Below, in pieces: positions 53,457-63,754 of a stretch of 64,000 nt of DNA. Position 1 is the first letter of the stretch, and the number at the start of each line of letters is the position of its first letter. Source of the stretch: Porphyra umbilicalis (lineage: Eukaryota > Rhodophyta > Bangiophyceae > Bangiales > Bangiaceae); NCBI GenBank assembly GCA_002049455.2, contig KV918793.1, positions 310,001-374,000 of the forward strand. Direction: 5' to 3'. The notes beneath the pieces are model-generated. The model searched no databases and was not told the DNA's origin. It worked only from the letters and a program-made list of their open reading frames with translations. The translations under genes and the position numbers were made by a program.

Positions 53457-55496
53457 ATGAACGGAGGCGCTGCCGGCATGGGTGGCATCAAGATCGACAA
53501 GTTAACGGAGACGAACTTCCACGAGTGGCGTCAGCGCATTAAGATGGTCCTCGCGCTGCGCGACCTGGACGATATGCTTGACGAAGACGGTAAGCCGACG
53601 GACGCGGAGACCCGCGAGTTGGCGGTGTGGAAGCGTCGAGACACGAAGGCGAGCGCCATCATTGGGCTCACCCTTGGGTCTTAGCAGCTCGAGCACGTGT
53701 CGGGCTGCACGACGACGGCGGAAATGTGGTCGACGCAGCAAGGTGTCTTCCAGCGCAAGAGCTTGATGAACAAGATGAAGGCACGACGCGAGTTCTACAC
53801 CGTCGAAATGACCGTCAACGAGGGCATGCTGGGCTACATCAGCCGCGATCGCAACCTCGGCGAGAACCTCAACGCCATGAGCGGCGAAGTGATGGAGATG
53901 GACGTTGCTATGAGCGTCCTTAACGGGCTGACGTCAAAGTACGAGAACCTGCTGGTGGCTCTCGACGCCAAGGGCGAGGACGAGCTGATCCTCGAGTTTG
54001 TCAAGAGCCGCTTGCTTCAGGAGGAGCGGCGGCAGGCGGACAAGTCACCGGCGAAGAAGCGCATTGGCGACATTGCACTCGTCGGCGCCAATTATCGAGG
54101 TCAAGGCCGCCGTGGTGACCTCTTTAAGATCGAGTGCTACTGCTGCCATAAGCTTGGGCACATTTCTCATGGTTGCCTAGAGCTCAAGGCCAAGAAACAG
54201 AGACAGGACAAGGTGACCGCGATTGCGGCTGAAGATGGTAGCGACAGCGACGACGCCATCTGTCTGGTTGGCAATGCGGCTGACACCGATGACATCTCCA
54301 AGTCGTGGCTTTTGGACTCTGCGGCGTCTGCACACATGTGCTGGATGCGCGGGTGCTTCGACGACTACCATACGACCACGGGACGGAGCGTCACGATGGG
54401 TGACAAGGGGTCTGTAGACACAGCGGGCGTCGGAACCGGCGTGCTCAATGTCATCGTTCACGGCAAGACGCGCAAGATCAAGTTGGAGAAGGTACTCCAT
54501 GTTCCTACAATGGGCTTCAACCTCATGTCGGTCGGCATGATGGAGGAGCGTGGGGCGGAAGTGTCATTAAAGGGCGGTAAGACGATCATCAAGATGAACG
54601 AGAAGACGGCTGCGTGCGGCACTCGTAAGAACGGGCTCTACCACCTGGACATGGCCCGTATGTCGGATATTGCTGCGGTGGCTTCTCTTCAGCTCTGGCA
54701 TGAGCGCCTTGGGCACGTCAACGTGGCTGGCGTTAAGCGGATGATCAAGAACAAGGACATCAATGGACTCAAGTGCTCTTCCATGGCGGTCAAGGACGTC
54801 TGCGAGCCGTGCGTGTATGGGAAGGCGGCTATGACGCCTATGCCTAGTGCAGGAGGAGGTCGAGTGACCAAGCGCCTGCAGCTCGTGCACTCGGACCTGG
54901 GCGGGCCAATGTCGGAGCCGTCGCGTGGCGGTGCGCTCTACTTCGGCACCTTCACCGACGACTTCTCCCGCTGGACCGACGTGGTCTTCCTGCAGAAGAA
55001 GAGCGATTTGCTCTCTGAGTACAAGAAGTGGCTGACTAAAGCCCAGCTGCACACGGGAACTAAGATCAATATCCTGAGGTCCGACAATGGCGGCGAGTAC
55101 GTGTCGAACCGCATTCAAGCCTCTTCTTGATGAGAACGGCACGACGCACCAGATCACGGTGCCCGACACGCCGCAGCAGAACGGAGTTGCTGAGCGGCTC
55201 AACCGAGTTCTCGTGGAGATGGCTTGCACCATGATGCGACACGAGGACGTCGATCAGGATCTTTTGGCGGATGCCATCAAGACGGCGGTTTACATCAAGA
55301 ACCGCGTCACGAGCAGGGCGCTTCCCGTCGGCAAGACGCCTTTTGAGCTGTGGACCGGGAATACGCCCAACGTAAGCCACATTCCGGTGTTTGGGTCGAC
55401 GTGCTGGGTGGTGCTGCACAAGAGTCACATCGACGGCAGGTTTGGCGACAAGGCGGCGAAGGGCGTCTTCTGAGGCTATCCCGACGGCAGCAAGGC
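53457..55496 (+). pseudogene. Outer copia gag-protease-integrase region, defective
   Basis: ATG at 53,457 begins Gag (MGGIKIDKLTETNFHEWRQR). An in-frame TAG at 53,682 interrupts Gag; the same frame continues to 55,130. Motifs: zinc knuckle CYCCHKLGHISHGC (about 54,137-54,178), protease WLLDSAASAHM (D-S-A where D-S/T-G is usual), integrase HHCC (HERLGHVNVAGVK...CEPCVYGKA), core Asp residues in HSDLGGPM and RSDNGGEYV. A one-base shift near 55,108 moves the frame; the new frame has QQNGVAERLNR with the catalytic Glu. A TGA at 55,471 follows. Coding sense then meets the inner LTR inside GYPDGSKAY. Confidence 0.88.
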
Positions 55497-55501
55497 GTAC
55501 A

Positions 55502-55899
55502 TGTTGAGGCAGCCCCCCAAGCCCGCGCAGGTAAGTCGGAGTTACCGCGGACTACCTGGCTAATTCCAGGAGTACTTATGCGGTCATCGGCTTGTTTGGC
55601 TGTGCCATTGACATGCATTGCTGTATGTGTGTGATGTAATTACTTGTACTTGTATCTCGAGGGCAGCTCACTTTGGAGCTGAGCTCGGGGAGATTCTCGT
55701 GGGCTCCTCGAGAGGCGTCGCGATTTGTGGGGTGGTGAGAGCATGTACCCTCCAAGGGAGGAAGCACTGCGCTGGCGGGGGGTGCCCCGGCAGGACGTGG
55801 CGAGAGAGGCACACGGAGGGGTTAAGAGCCAGCTGGCCTCGCGCCTCAGACCGCTCTCGAGTAAAGCAACGCATCCACCCAACTACCGCTCACTTCACA
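55502..55899 (+). repeat. 5' LTR of the inner copia element
   Basis: TGTTGAGGCAGCC...CTCACTTCACA. It shares almost no sequence with the outer LTR, so the two copia elements belong to different families despite the same primer-binding site. Confidence 0.93.
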
Positions 55900-55913
55900 G
55901 GTTATGGGCCCAG
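55900..55913 (+). promoter_or_regulatory. Primer-binding site, initiator tRNA-Met anticodon arm
   Basis: GGTTATGGGCCCAG, identical to the outer element's site and starting at the first base after the LTR. Confidence 0.87.
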
Positions 55914-56056
55914 CTGTCGCTGGTGGTAACCGTCGTCTTCCCTGCGGTCGCTGGCGAGACGACGTGGCTGGGATCGCGGTGTGTTCCGGCGTCGGGCGGG
56001 CGTGTTTTGCTCCCTACGTCGTTAGTGCGGCGCTGTCCGGCGCCGAGGTCGTCAAC

Positions 56057-58483
56057 ATGGCAGACCACGGCCGCTATGGCGGCCCGCGGTTTGCGCAGCT
56101 GGACGACGACTACGAGGTGTGGGCAGCGTACCAGCGTGCGCAGCTCAAGAAGGAGAAGCTCTGGGCGGCGGTCGTGTCGGACCGACCGGCATCTTCGTCC
56201 GACGAAAAGAAGTCCGACCCGGTGGTCGACGCGTGGGACGCCATGAACGAGGCGGCGCTGGCGACCATCCAGATGTCGGTCAAGCCCGTGCATCTCAACA
56301 CGGTTACTTCGGTGGACACGGCCAAAGAGGCGTGGGACGCGCTTAAGGTCATGTTCGAGGCGCGAGACAACGCGCAGCTGCTGCGGTTCATGGACGAGCT
56401 GAGCAGCCTGAAGAAGGGCGGCGACGAGAACATCATCAAGTTTGCGTCGCGCGCCAAGATGCTCCGGGACGAGCTCGCCATGCTCGGAAACCCGGTGGAC
56501 GACAACACGCTTGCGCTGCGTGTCCTGGCAGGGCTCCCGGCAGAGTACAGGATGCTCAGGACGGTGTTGGAGAACAAGGACACTAAGCTCGTCATGTCGG
56601 ACGTGACGGCTAAGCTGCTTCAAGTCGAGCAGCGGAGCAGTTCTGTCGGCGCTTCCAAGCCTTCTGGCAGTGTCAAGTCACAAGCCTTTGCGGCAGCGGC
56701 GCCTAAGAAGCCGTTCGACAAGAAGTCGGTCGTGTGCTTCTACTGCAACAAGAAGGGGCACATGCAGCGCGACTGCTACAAGAAGAAGGCGGACGAGGCC
56801 AAGGGCAAGGGCAAGCCCGGCGGTGGTGGTCGTGAAGGCGGCCACGGTGGCGGGCCCAACGCGGGTGCCGCTCTGGCCTACACTGCTTCTACTGGCAATG
56901 CCGGGAGCAGCAAGGCTCACGGGAGCACCCTGGGGTCATCAACTTGGGTGCTCGACTCTGGTGCAACCAACCACATGGCCGCCGGGGATAAGGGCTTCAC
57001 CGTCCGGACGGCGGGAAGCGGGGCCGAGGTCACCTTGGCCAACGGCGATAAGGTGCCCATCAAGGGGCACGGCCACGTCTCCATGGACGTTGGCAAGGGC
57101 AAAACCAAGACGCGCATGGTGCTAGGGGAGGCCATGCTCGTTCCGAACCTGTCCAGCAACCTGCTGTCGGTTCGAGCGGTCGACCGCAATCGAGGTGCGG
57201 TGGTGTTTGTCAACAACGCCTGTTACATCCTCAGCGACGGGGATGCTGTTCGCTTGAGCGGGGTGCTCGACAAGGCGACGGTGGTCGGCAAGGTGAACGA
57301 CCTGGAGCAGTATGTGCTCAACGTAACGCCGGTCCAGGCGTCGGCTAACGCGGCATCCACGCGCATAGCTGGGGAGGCGGAGCTGTGGCACCGTCGGTTC
57401 AACCACTTGAGGTTGGAGAACCTCAAGCGGGCGGCCACAATGGTCGACGGCATGCCGTCGTCAGTGGCAGACGCTATGCGCGTCATTGGCACTGTGTGTG
57501 TGCCGTGTGTGGACGGCAAGATGGTTCAGTCGCCGAGCCCCCGCTCGTCGACAGCGACAACCAAGTGCGAACTGGTGCACACCGACATTGGTGGCCCACT
57601 CACTGAGTCGCTGGGTGGCTCCCTCTACTTTATGACGGCGCTGGAGGACTCAACGGGGTTCATCACGGCTACGCCTATCAATACAAAAGGGATGGCCCCG
57701 GACGTGCTCAGGACGCGTATTAAGCAGCTCGAGACGCTCACGGGGGTCAAGGTCAAGCGCGTCCGTCATGATAGTGCCAAGGAGTACGTCACTAACGACC
57801 TCAAGGCATGGTACGAGGACGAGGGCATCACGTCGGAGATGACGGCGCCGTACAAGTCACAACAGAACGGCAAAGCGGAGCGGGTGAACCGCACGCTGAT
57901 GGAGCGCGTGCGTGCTGCTCTGCTCGATGCGGGAGCGGAGGAAGAGCTGTGGGCTGAGGCGTTGGCCTCCGTCGTTCATGTTCTGAACCGGTCCCCCAAG
58001 GCGGGGCTGGACGTGACGCCGCTGGAGGCTCTAACGGGTCGACGCCCCTACGTCGCGGGATTCCGCGTTTGGGGGAGTCGGGCGTGGGCGCTCAAACCCA
58101 AGAAGCAGCAGCGTAAGCTGGAGCCAAGGACCGACGTCGGCCGCTTTGTCGGCTACACTGTCGGTGGCAAGGCCTACCGCATCCTCGAGGACGAGACGAA
58201 CCAAGTCTTCGAGCGTCGAGATGTGCTGATGGAGGAGAACCCGGCTAAGGTCGAGACGTCGGCGGTCGGGCCAAGCGCTGGTCCCCGGCTAACTGCGGAG
58301 GCTGACGCCGACAGCGTCGACGGCACGGAAGGGAAAATGGACATGCTCCACGCTGAAGGCGGGCGTGGGGACGAGTACACCCCCGACGAAACTTCCACAA
58401 GCGACGAAGATGGCAGTCCTCCTTCCCTCGCTGAAGAGAGCGAGAAAGAGGACGATGACGGCGACGGTGACTCGACACCCTGA
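56057..58483 (+). CDS. Inner copia gag-protease-integrase polyprotein, first part
   Basis: The frame is open from 55,904; the ATG at 56,057 (MADHGRYGGPRF) is the likely start, 144 bp after the primer-binding site. Order: Gag (about residues 1-220) with the UBN2-type block LSSLKKGGDENIIKFASRAK; zinc knuckle CFYCNKKGHMQRDC (about 56,737-56,778); protease WVLDSGATNHM with catalytic Asp; integrase HRRFNHLRLENLKRA...CVPCVDGK (HHCC), core Asp in HTDIGGPL, RHDSAKEYV (usual N-G-G altered) and Glu in QQNGKAERVNRT; C-terminal GKKP-like VGRFVGYTVGGKAYRI and an acidic linker. It ends at TGA 58,481-58,483, after which the same frame continues with RT, so this is one premature stop or a read-through site in a single gag-pol. 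Confidence 0.92.
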   Translation: MADHGRYGGPRFAQLDDDYEVWAAYQRAQLKKEKLWAAVVSDRPASSSDEKKSDPVVDAWDAMNEAALATIQMSVKPVHLNTVTSVDTAKEAWDALKVMFEARDNAQLLRFMDELSSLKKGGDENIIKFASRAKMLRDELAMLGNPVDDNTLALRVLAGLPAEYRMLRTVLENKDTKLVMSDVTAKLLQVEQRSSSVGASKPSGSVKSQAFAAAAPKKPFDKKSVVCFYCNKKGHMQRDCYKKKADEAKGKGKPGGGGREGGHGGGPNAGAALAYTASTGNAGSSKAHGSTLGSSTWVLDSGATNHMAAGDKGFTVRTAGSGAEVTLANGDKVPIKGHGHVSMDVGKGKTKTRMVLGEAMLVPNLSSNLLSVRAVDRNRGAVVFVNNACYILSDGDAVRLSGVLDKATVVGKVNDLEQYVLNVTPVQASANAASTRIAGEAELWHRRFNHLRLENLKRAATMVDGMPSSVADAMRVIGTVCVPCVDGKMVQSPSPRSSTATTKCELVHTDIGGPLTESLGGSLYFMTALEDSTGFITATPINTKGMAPDVLRTRIKQLETLTGVKVKRVRHDSAKEYVTNDLKAWYEDEGITSEMTAPYKSQQNGKAERVNRTLMERVRAALLDAGAEEELWAEALASVVHVLNRSPKAGLDVTPLEALTGRRPYVAGFRVWGSRAWALKPKKQQRKLEPRTDVGRFVGYTVGGKAYRILEDETNQVFERRDVLMEENPAKVETSAVGPSAGPRLTAEADADSVDGTEGKMDMLHAEGGRGDEYTPDETSTSDEDGSPPSLAEESEKEDDDGDGDSTP

Positions 58484-60234
58484 GTCGGTCAAGCACCTGT
58501 GGCCAGTGACAGCGTCGCACCGGGGCCTCGTCGCTCGAAGCGCAAGCCAGCGCCCAAGGTAACATGGTGGGAGAGGAAACCCAAGGCGTACCTGGCAAGC
58601 GGTACCGCGTCCGCGGCTGAGGCGGGCTGGGACTTGCACAAACCGCCTGCAAACGAGAAGGAGGCGCGCGCTCGTCCTGACTGGCCGCTGTGGAAGCAGG
58701 CCATTAAGGAGGAGGTGGCGGCACACAAGAACCTTGGCACCTGGTCCAAGACCAACGGTAACAACAAGAAGCACAAGGCCGTCAAGACGCGATTCGTGTT
58801 TGACATCAAGCACGACGCGGAGGGCAAGATGACGTGCTACAAGGCCCGACTCGTGGCCCAAGGTTTCAACCAAGTGCCGGGGCGCGACTTTGATGAGACA
58901 TGGGCGCCGGTGCCCAACGCGGCTACGACACGGTCTCTCTTTGCTGTGGCTGCAGCTACGGGCTGGGAGGTTCATCATGTCGATGTCAAGACAGCCTTCC
59001 TCAACGCCAAGATGGACAAGGAGATGTACATCAAACTCCCCGACGGTGTCGATCCGAAGGGGCTGGAGGAGATATGTCGGCTAAATCTGGCACTCTACGG
59101 GACAAAGCAGGCGGGGCGGCTGTGGGGCATCCAGCTCGACAAAGAGCTCAAGGAGATGGGGGCGGTCCGCTCCAAGGTGGACCCGTGCCTCTATGAGTGG
59201 CACCACCCCGTGCACGGGTGCATCTTTATCCTCGTGTACGTCGACGACCTTATCGTGGCGGGTGAGCGGCTGGATGGGGTCGAGGCCGTCAAGCGCTTCG
59301 TGTCTGCCAAGTTTGAGGTGCGCGACATGGGGGAGGTCAAGGACTTTATCGGCATGAAGGTCATGCGCAACCGGGCGGCCAAGACTCTGACGTTGAGCAA
59401 CCCGGGGCACACCGCGACGCTGCTGGAGGCGTTCGGGATGATCAAGGCGACGCCAAACAAGACACCGATGGCGTCGGGGGTCAAGCTGACCAAGACACGG
59501 GAGGGCCTGCTGCCGGAAGGCAACCGTTACGCCGAGTTGGTTGGCTCCCTCCTCTACCTGTCTACCACGACGAGGCCAGACATCACCTTTGCCGTGGGGG
59601 TGCTGTCGCGCTCCATGTCCTGCCCTGAGGAGGACCACATCGCGCGGCCAAGGGGGTTTTGCGCTACCTGCGCGGGACGACTCGCCTGTGGGTGGTCTAC
59701 GGCGGCAGCGAGCCGCTGCAAGGGTTTGTCGACGCCGACTGGGCCGGCGACATCGACGGTCGTCGGTCGACAACCGGTTTCGTCTTCACCTGCAATGGCG
59801 GGCCGATTGCGTGGGCGAGCAAGCGCCAGTCGACCGTTGCCACCTCGACGGCCGAGGCCGAGTACGTGGCCGCCGCGATGGCGACCAAGGAGGCGCTGTG
59901 GCTACGCAAGCTGCTGTCGGCTCTGGGCGTCGACGGCGGAGCTGTGCCGATGGGGGAGGACAACCAGTCCTGCCTGGCGCTGGTCAACAACCCCGAGGCG
60001 ACGGGGCGGACCAAGCATGTCGACGTCGCCTACCACATGGTTCGCGACTACCAGGCGCGCGGGGATGTGGCCTTCTACTTTCTCCCGAGCGCCGACGTGC
60101 CGGCGGATGGGCTCACCAAGCCGCTGCCGTCGCCGGCGTTCACGGCTTTCCGGGCTGCCGTCGGGGTTGGTGAAGACCTGGGCGCGGCTGCGCGGGGCGC
60201 CGAGCTTGGCGACCCCCTGTTGGGGGAGGGCTGA
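58484..60234 (+). pseudogene. Inner copia reverse transcriptase and RNase H, one frameshift
   Basis: In frame with the preceding part after the TGA. RT motifs: DFDETWAPVPNAATTR, VHHVDVKTAFLNAKM, LALYGTKQAGRLWG and ILVYVDDLIVAGE (YVDD about 59,236-59,247), then SLLYLSTTTRPDITFAV. Near 59,640 a one-base loss shifts the frame; RNase H continues from 59,659: RYLRGTTRLWVVYGG, DADWAGDIDGRRSTTG, STAEAEYVAAAMA and HVDVAYHMVRD, ending at TGA 60,232. All RNase H acidic residues are present. With only two defects and nearly identical LTRs, this copy died recently or depends on recoding. Confidence 0.9.
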
Positions 60235-61012
60235 GGCGCCATGTCGCCACTGGAGACGTCCAGTGGCGCAGCCCCGGATTCGCGGCAGCGACCTCTGTCG
60301 ACCTTGCTGCGGGCCGGTGCCGGCCGTGGACGGTTGCGCTACCATCCACTTGCTTGGGGCCGGCAATGGGGCGCTGTTGCCTTGGGGGGACGGCCGGTTG
60401 GGACCGTCCTGGGGCGCTGTGGCGCCACTGGGGCCGACCAGTGGCGCAGCCGCGGATTCGCGGCGATCGCCCGACTCGATTTGGCCTAAGTCGATTTTGG
60501 GCGATTTCGGCCGGGAGCTGTAGGCCTACAGCTCCGACGGGTCGAGTCGATTTAGGTGAAGTCGATTTCTTTGTGGTCTTGGGCCCGAATCTGGAAGTCT
60601 CCAGCTTCGGGCCAAGTCGGCCGGTCGGGCCCGACTCGATTTGGTGCAAGTCGATTTTGGCCGATATTGGCTAAGGGAGCTGTAGGCCTACAGCTCCGAC
60701 GGGTCGAGCCGATTTTCGGCAAAGTCGATGAGATGCGTGTACGCCCGCACTTTGACGGGCCGCCGATGCGCCGGATCGTCACCGTTCGAAACGCGCCCTA
60801 GTGCGTTGCACTCACCTCGACGTCTGCTTCACATCGATCGTGATTTTGGTGATTTTGGCGAAGGTCGATTTTGCAGGTGCAACACCTGGAACCTGGGGAT
60901 CAACTTGGGCATTTTCTCGACTGCGGATGATGGCGGGAGATCTCGCGCTGGTCGGAACGGGTTGTGACCGCGCTGAGGCGCCGATGGCGCGGACTGTGGG
61001 GTGCTGGGGGGA
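60235..61012 (+). other. Inner copia 3' non-coding region with duplicated palindromes
   Basis: Between pol and the 3' LTR lies about 780 bp of non-coding sequence built of repeats. Two copies of a GCCACTGG...CCAGTGGCGCAGC hairpin (about 60,244 and 60,432) and two copies of a block containing AAGTCGATTTTGG and a 22-bp perfect palindrome (60,514-60,535; 60,676-60,697). Similar non-coding tails in other retroelements carry packaging or regulatory signals; here the role is unknown. Confidence 0.75.
60514..60697 (+). repeat. Pair of 22-bp perfect palindromes centred on GTAGGCCTAC
   Basis: GAGCTGTAGGCCTACAGCTC with one extra G and C outside, at 60,514-60,535 and 60,676-60,697, each followed by GACGGGTCGAG. 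Perfect self-complementarity in both copies suggests selection or recent duplication. Confidence 0.85.
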
Positions 61013-61411
61013 GTGTTGAGGCAGCCCCCCAAGCCCGCGCAGGTAAGTCGGAGTTACCGCGGACTACCTGGCTAATTCCAGGAGTACTTAAGCGGTCATC
61101 GGCTTGTTTGGCTGTGCCATTGACATGCATTGCTGTATGTGTGTGATGTAATTACTTGTACTTGTATCTCGAGGGCAGCTCACATTGGAGCTGAGCTCGG
61201 GGAGATTCTCGTGGGCTCCTCGAGAGGCGTCGCGATTTGTGGGGTGGTGAGAGCATGTACCCTCCAAGGGAGGGAGCACTGCGCTGGCGGGGGGTGCCCC
61301 GGCAGGACGTGGCGAGAGAGGCACACGGAGGGGTTGAGAGCCAGCTGGCCTCGCGCCTCAGACCGCTCTCGAGTAAAGCAACGCATCCACCCAACTACCG
61401 CTCACTTCACA
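61013..61411 (+). repeat. 3' LTR of the inner copia element
   Basis: TGTTGAGGCAGCC...CTCACTTCACA followed by GTACA. About four differences from the 5' LTR, e.g. CTTAAGCGG against CTTATGCGG. Confidence 0.93.
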
Positions 61412-63300
61412 GTACAAGGTCATCCTCGACGACGGCAAGGTCGTCAAAGCACGAAGCGTTGTGTTCGCCGAGACGAACGTAAGCGAGGTCGCAGAAGTTG
61501 CGGAGGAGCTTCCCGAAGACGAAGTTGACGAAGTCGAGACGGGCTTGCGTTCTGCAAGCGACGGCGAAGACGTAGATGCTGACAATGACGACAAGGACGA
61601 CAAGCAAAAAGATGGATCTGACAATTCCGTGGACGACAATCAAGGTAGTGGCGGCTTTCAAGACACGCTGCGTCGGAGCGGCAGAGCGCGGCGACCACCT
61701 GTCGAGTACTGGCGCCCGGTGAGCCTGGTTTCTCACGAGGCCCCCACGACGTACGTGCAAGCCATTCAGGGGCAAGAATCGGCTAAGTGGAAGATTGCTA
61801 TGGACAAGGAGCTGGAAGCCATCCGCAAGAACAAGACTTGGCGCTTGACAATTCGCCCGACCAGTCGAAGCGTGCTGAAGGGCAGGTGTGTTTACAAGGT
61901 CAAGAACGAGGTTGACAAGAACAAGAACAACACGACGCGGCACAAGGCGCGCCTCTGCTTCATGGGGAACCGGCAGATCAAGGGGCTCGACTTCAACGAG
62001 ACGTTGGCGCCGGTGGCCAAATTCAGCACCATTCGATGCATCCTGGCGATGGCGGCGGCGAACGGGTGGGAGCTGCATCAGATGGACGTCAAGACGGCAT
62101 TTCTCAACGGCGACCTTGACGAGGAGGTCTACATGGAGCAGCCAGACGGCTATGTCGATCCGACGTATCCTGACTAGGTGTGTCGTTTCCTCCAAGCGCT
62201 GTATGGGCTGAAGCAAGCCCCCAAGATGTGGTACGCCAAGTTTGACGACTTTCTCAAGGCGCAGGGGTTTGACATCATCGACTCGGATGCATGCCTCTAC
62301 CTCCTTATGGATGACGGCGAAATCATCATCGTCCTGGTGTACGTCGACGATCTTCTTTTGCTGGCATCAAGCCTGGCGGCGGTCTACAAGATTAAGGACG
62401 CTCTGCACAAGCGTTTGGAGATGAAGGACCTGGGCGAGGCGAAGGTCATCCTCGGGCTAGATATAAAACGTGACAAGGCGTTGGGCACCCTCAAGCTGTC
62501 GCAGGGCAAGTACGCGGCGCAAGTGCTGGAGAAGTTCTGGATGGCGGAGTGCAACCCGATCGGAACGCCGCTGGAGGTGGGCCTGCAGCTGGTCAAGGCC
62601 AACGAGAGCAACGACGCGCTGCCCTACCGCGAAGCCGTCGGCAGTCTAATGTACCTGATGGTCGGGACGCGTCCTGACCTCGCCTTCGCTATCGGGAAGC
62701 TGAGTCGGTTTGTCTCGTGCTACGGCAAGGAGCATTGGGCGGCGATCAAGCGCGTTCTACGGTATGTCAAGGGTTCGATGGACAAGGGGCTGGTCTTCGA
62801 CAAGAGAGCTTCCTGTGTTCTACAAGACTACAGTGATGCCGACTGGGCAGGTGACCACGAGACGCGACGCTCTACGACGGGCTCCACCTTCATTTTTGGC
62901 GGGGCAGCCGTCAGCTGGGGTTCTATGTTGCAGAAGACGGTGGCGCTGTCGACGATGGAAGCTGGGTACATGGCTCTACGTGAGGCAAGCAAGGAAGGTT
63001 TTTGGCTCAACAAGCTCGTGCAAAGCGTGGCATCTCAAGGGCTGCGAACAACGATCTCGGGCGGGCCGATCAACATCAAGGTCGACAATAGCGGGTGCAT
63101 TGACATCTCCAAGAACCCCGTCAAGCACAAGCGCACCAAGCACATCGACATTCGATACCACTTCGTGCTCGAGGGTTATCACGACGGAAAAGGTGACACT
63201 GGAGCATTGTGTAACTGACGACATGGTGGCGGACCCGATGACGAAGGAGCTCGGCAAGACCAAGCGCGACAAGCATGTCGAGGCCATGGGGCTTTGCTGA
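61412..63300 (+). pseudogene. Outer copia reverse transcriptase and RNase H, defective
   Basis: Coding sense resumes with YKVILDDGKV right after the inner 3' LTR, completing SKAY-K. RT motifs: LDFNETLAPVAKFSTIR, LHQMDVKTAFLNGDL, LYGLKQAPKMWY and VLVYVDDLLLLA (YVDD about 62,338-62,349). A TAG at 62,175 (after TYPD) breaks the frame. RNase H shows DYSDADWAGDHETRRSTTG, STMEAGYMALREA (Glu block) and TKHIDIRYHFV. A frameshift near 63,190 displaces the last 35 codons (DDMVADPMTKEL). The RT and RNase H are close relatives of the minus-strand remnant at 6.7-7.5 kb. Confidence 0.9.
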
Positions 63301-63335
63301 ATACAAGAACCTCCGCGGCAACAAGCAAGGAGGAG

Positions 63336-63754
63336 TGTTGGACTGCGATGCTCGTCGCCGACTCCACTGGCGTTTCGCGGATGGATGATGGTCGGTGACC
63401 CTTATGGTACCCCACATGGTACATTTGCAAGACGTGGTCAAGTTGCACACATTCGTGTTGGGTCATCTTGGGGCGTTACTTTTGGCATGTTTTGGATTTG
63501 ATCTTCGCTTTGCTCTAGTGGCTTTTGATTTGGTGAGTGATTCGATTTGGTGCGAGGGCGTGGGCGTCGGTGTGGCCGCGAGAGGAGGGAGCACTTTGGC
63601 CGGTGGGGACTATTTCAGAGATGCTTTCGGTTGGGAGAGGCGGGCGAACCTTAGGACAACCAACAAAGCACGTTCGCTCACACACACACACGCTCAAGCC
63701 ACTCAACCACTTCACCGTGGTCCCCCAACCCCCTATCCCCACTGCGTTTCAACA
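63336..63754 (+). repeat. 3' LTR of the outer copia element
   Basis: TGTTGGACTG...GCGTTTCAACA, preceded by the purine tract AAGCAAGGAGGAG and followed by GGCGG and the satellite of element N. Confidence 0.92.

Larger units (their letters stand above)
55502..61411 (+). mobile_element. Inner Ty1/copia retrotransposon, young
   Basis: Nested in the outer copia pol gene. Flanked by a perfect 5-bp duplication GTACA (55,497-55,501; 61,412-61,416); the host frame reads through GSKAY-KVIL when it is removed. LTRs at 55,502-55,899 and 61,013-61,411 (398 and 399 bp) differ at only about four positions, so insertion was recent compared with the outer element. Gag-pol is nearly intact (one in-frame stop, one frameshift). 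A purine tract GGGGGGAG precedes the 3' LTR. Confidence 0.94.
52878..63754 (+). mobile_element. Outer Ty1/copia retrotransposon, interrupted by a second copia
   Basis: LTRs at 52,878-53,295 and 63,336-63,754 (418 and 419 bp) differ at about ten positions. GGCGG occurs at 52,873-52,877 and 63,755-63,759, a plausible 5-bp duplication in the satellite. A primer-binding site follows the 5' LTR and a purine tract AAGCAAGGAGGAG precedes the 3' LTR. Removing the inner element (5,910 bp) and one GTACA leaves an element of about 4.96 kb with gag-pol in copia order (PR-IN-RT-RH). In-frame stops and frameshifts make it defective. Confidence 0.92.
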
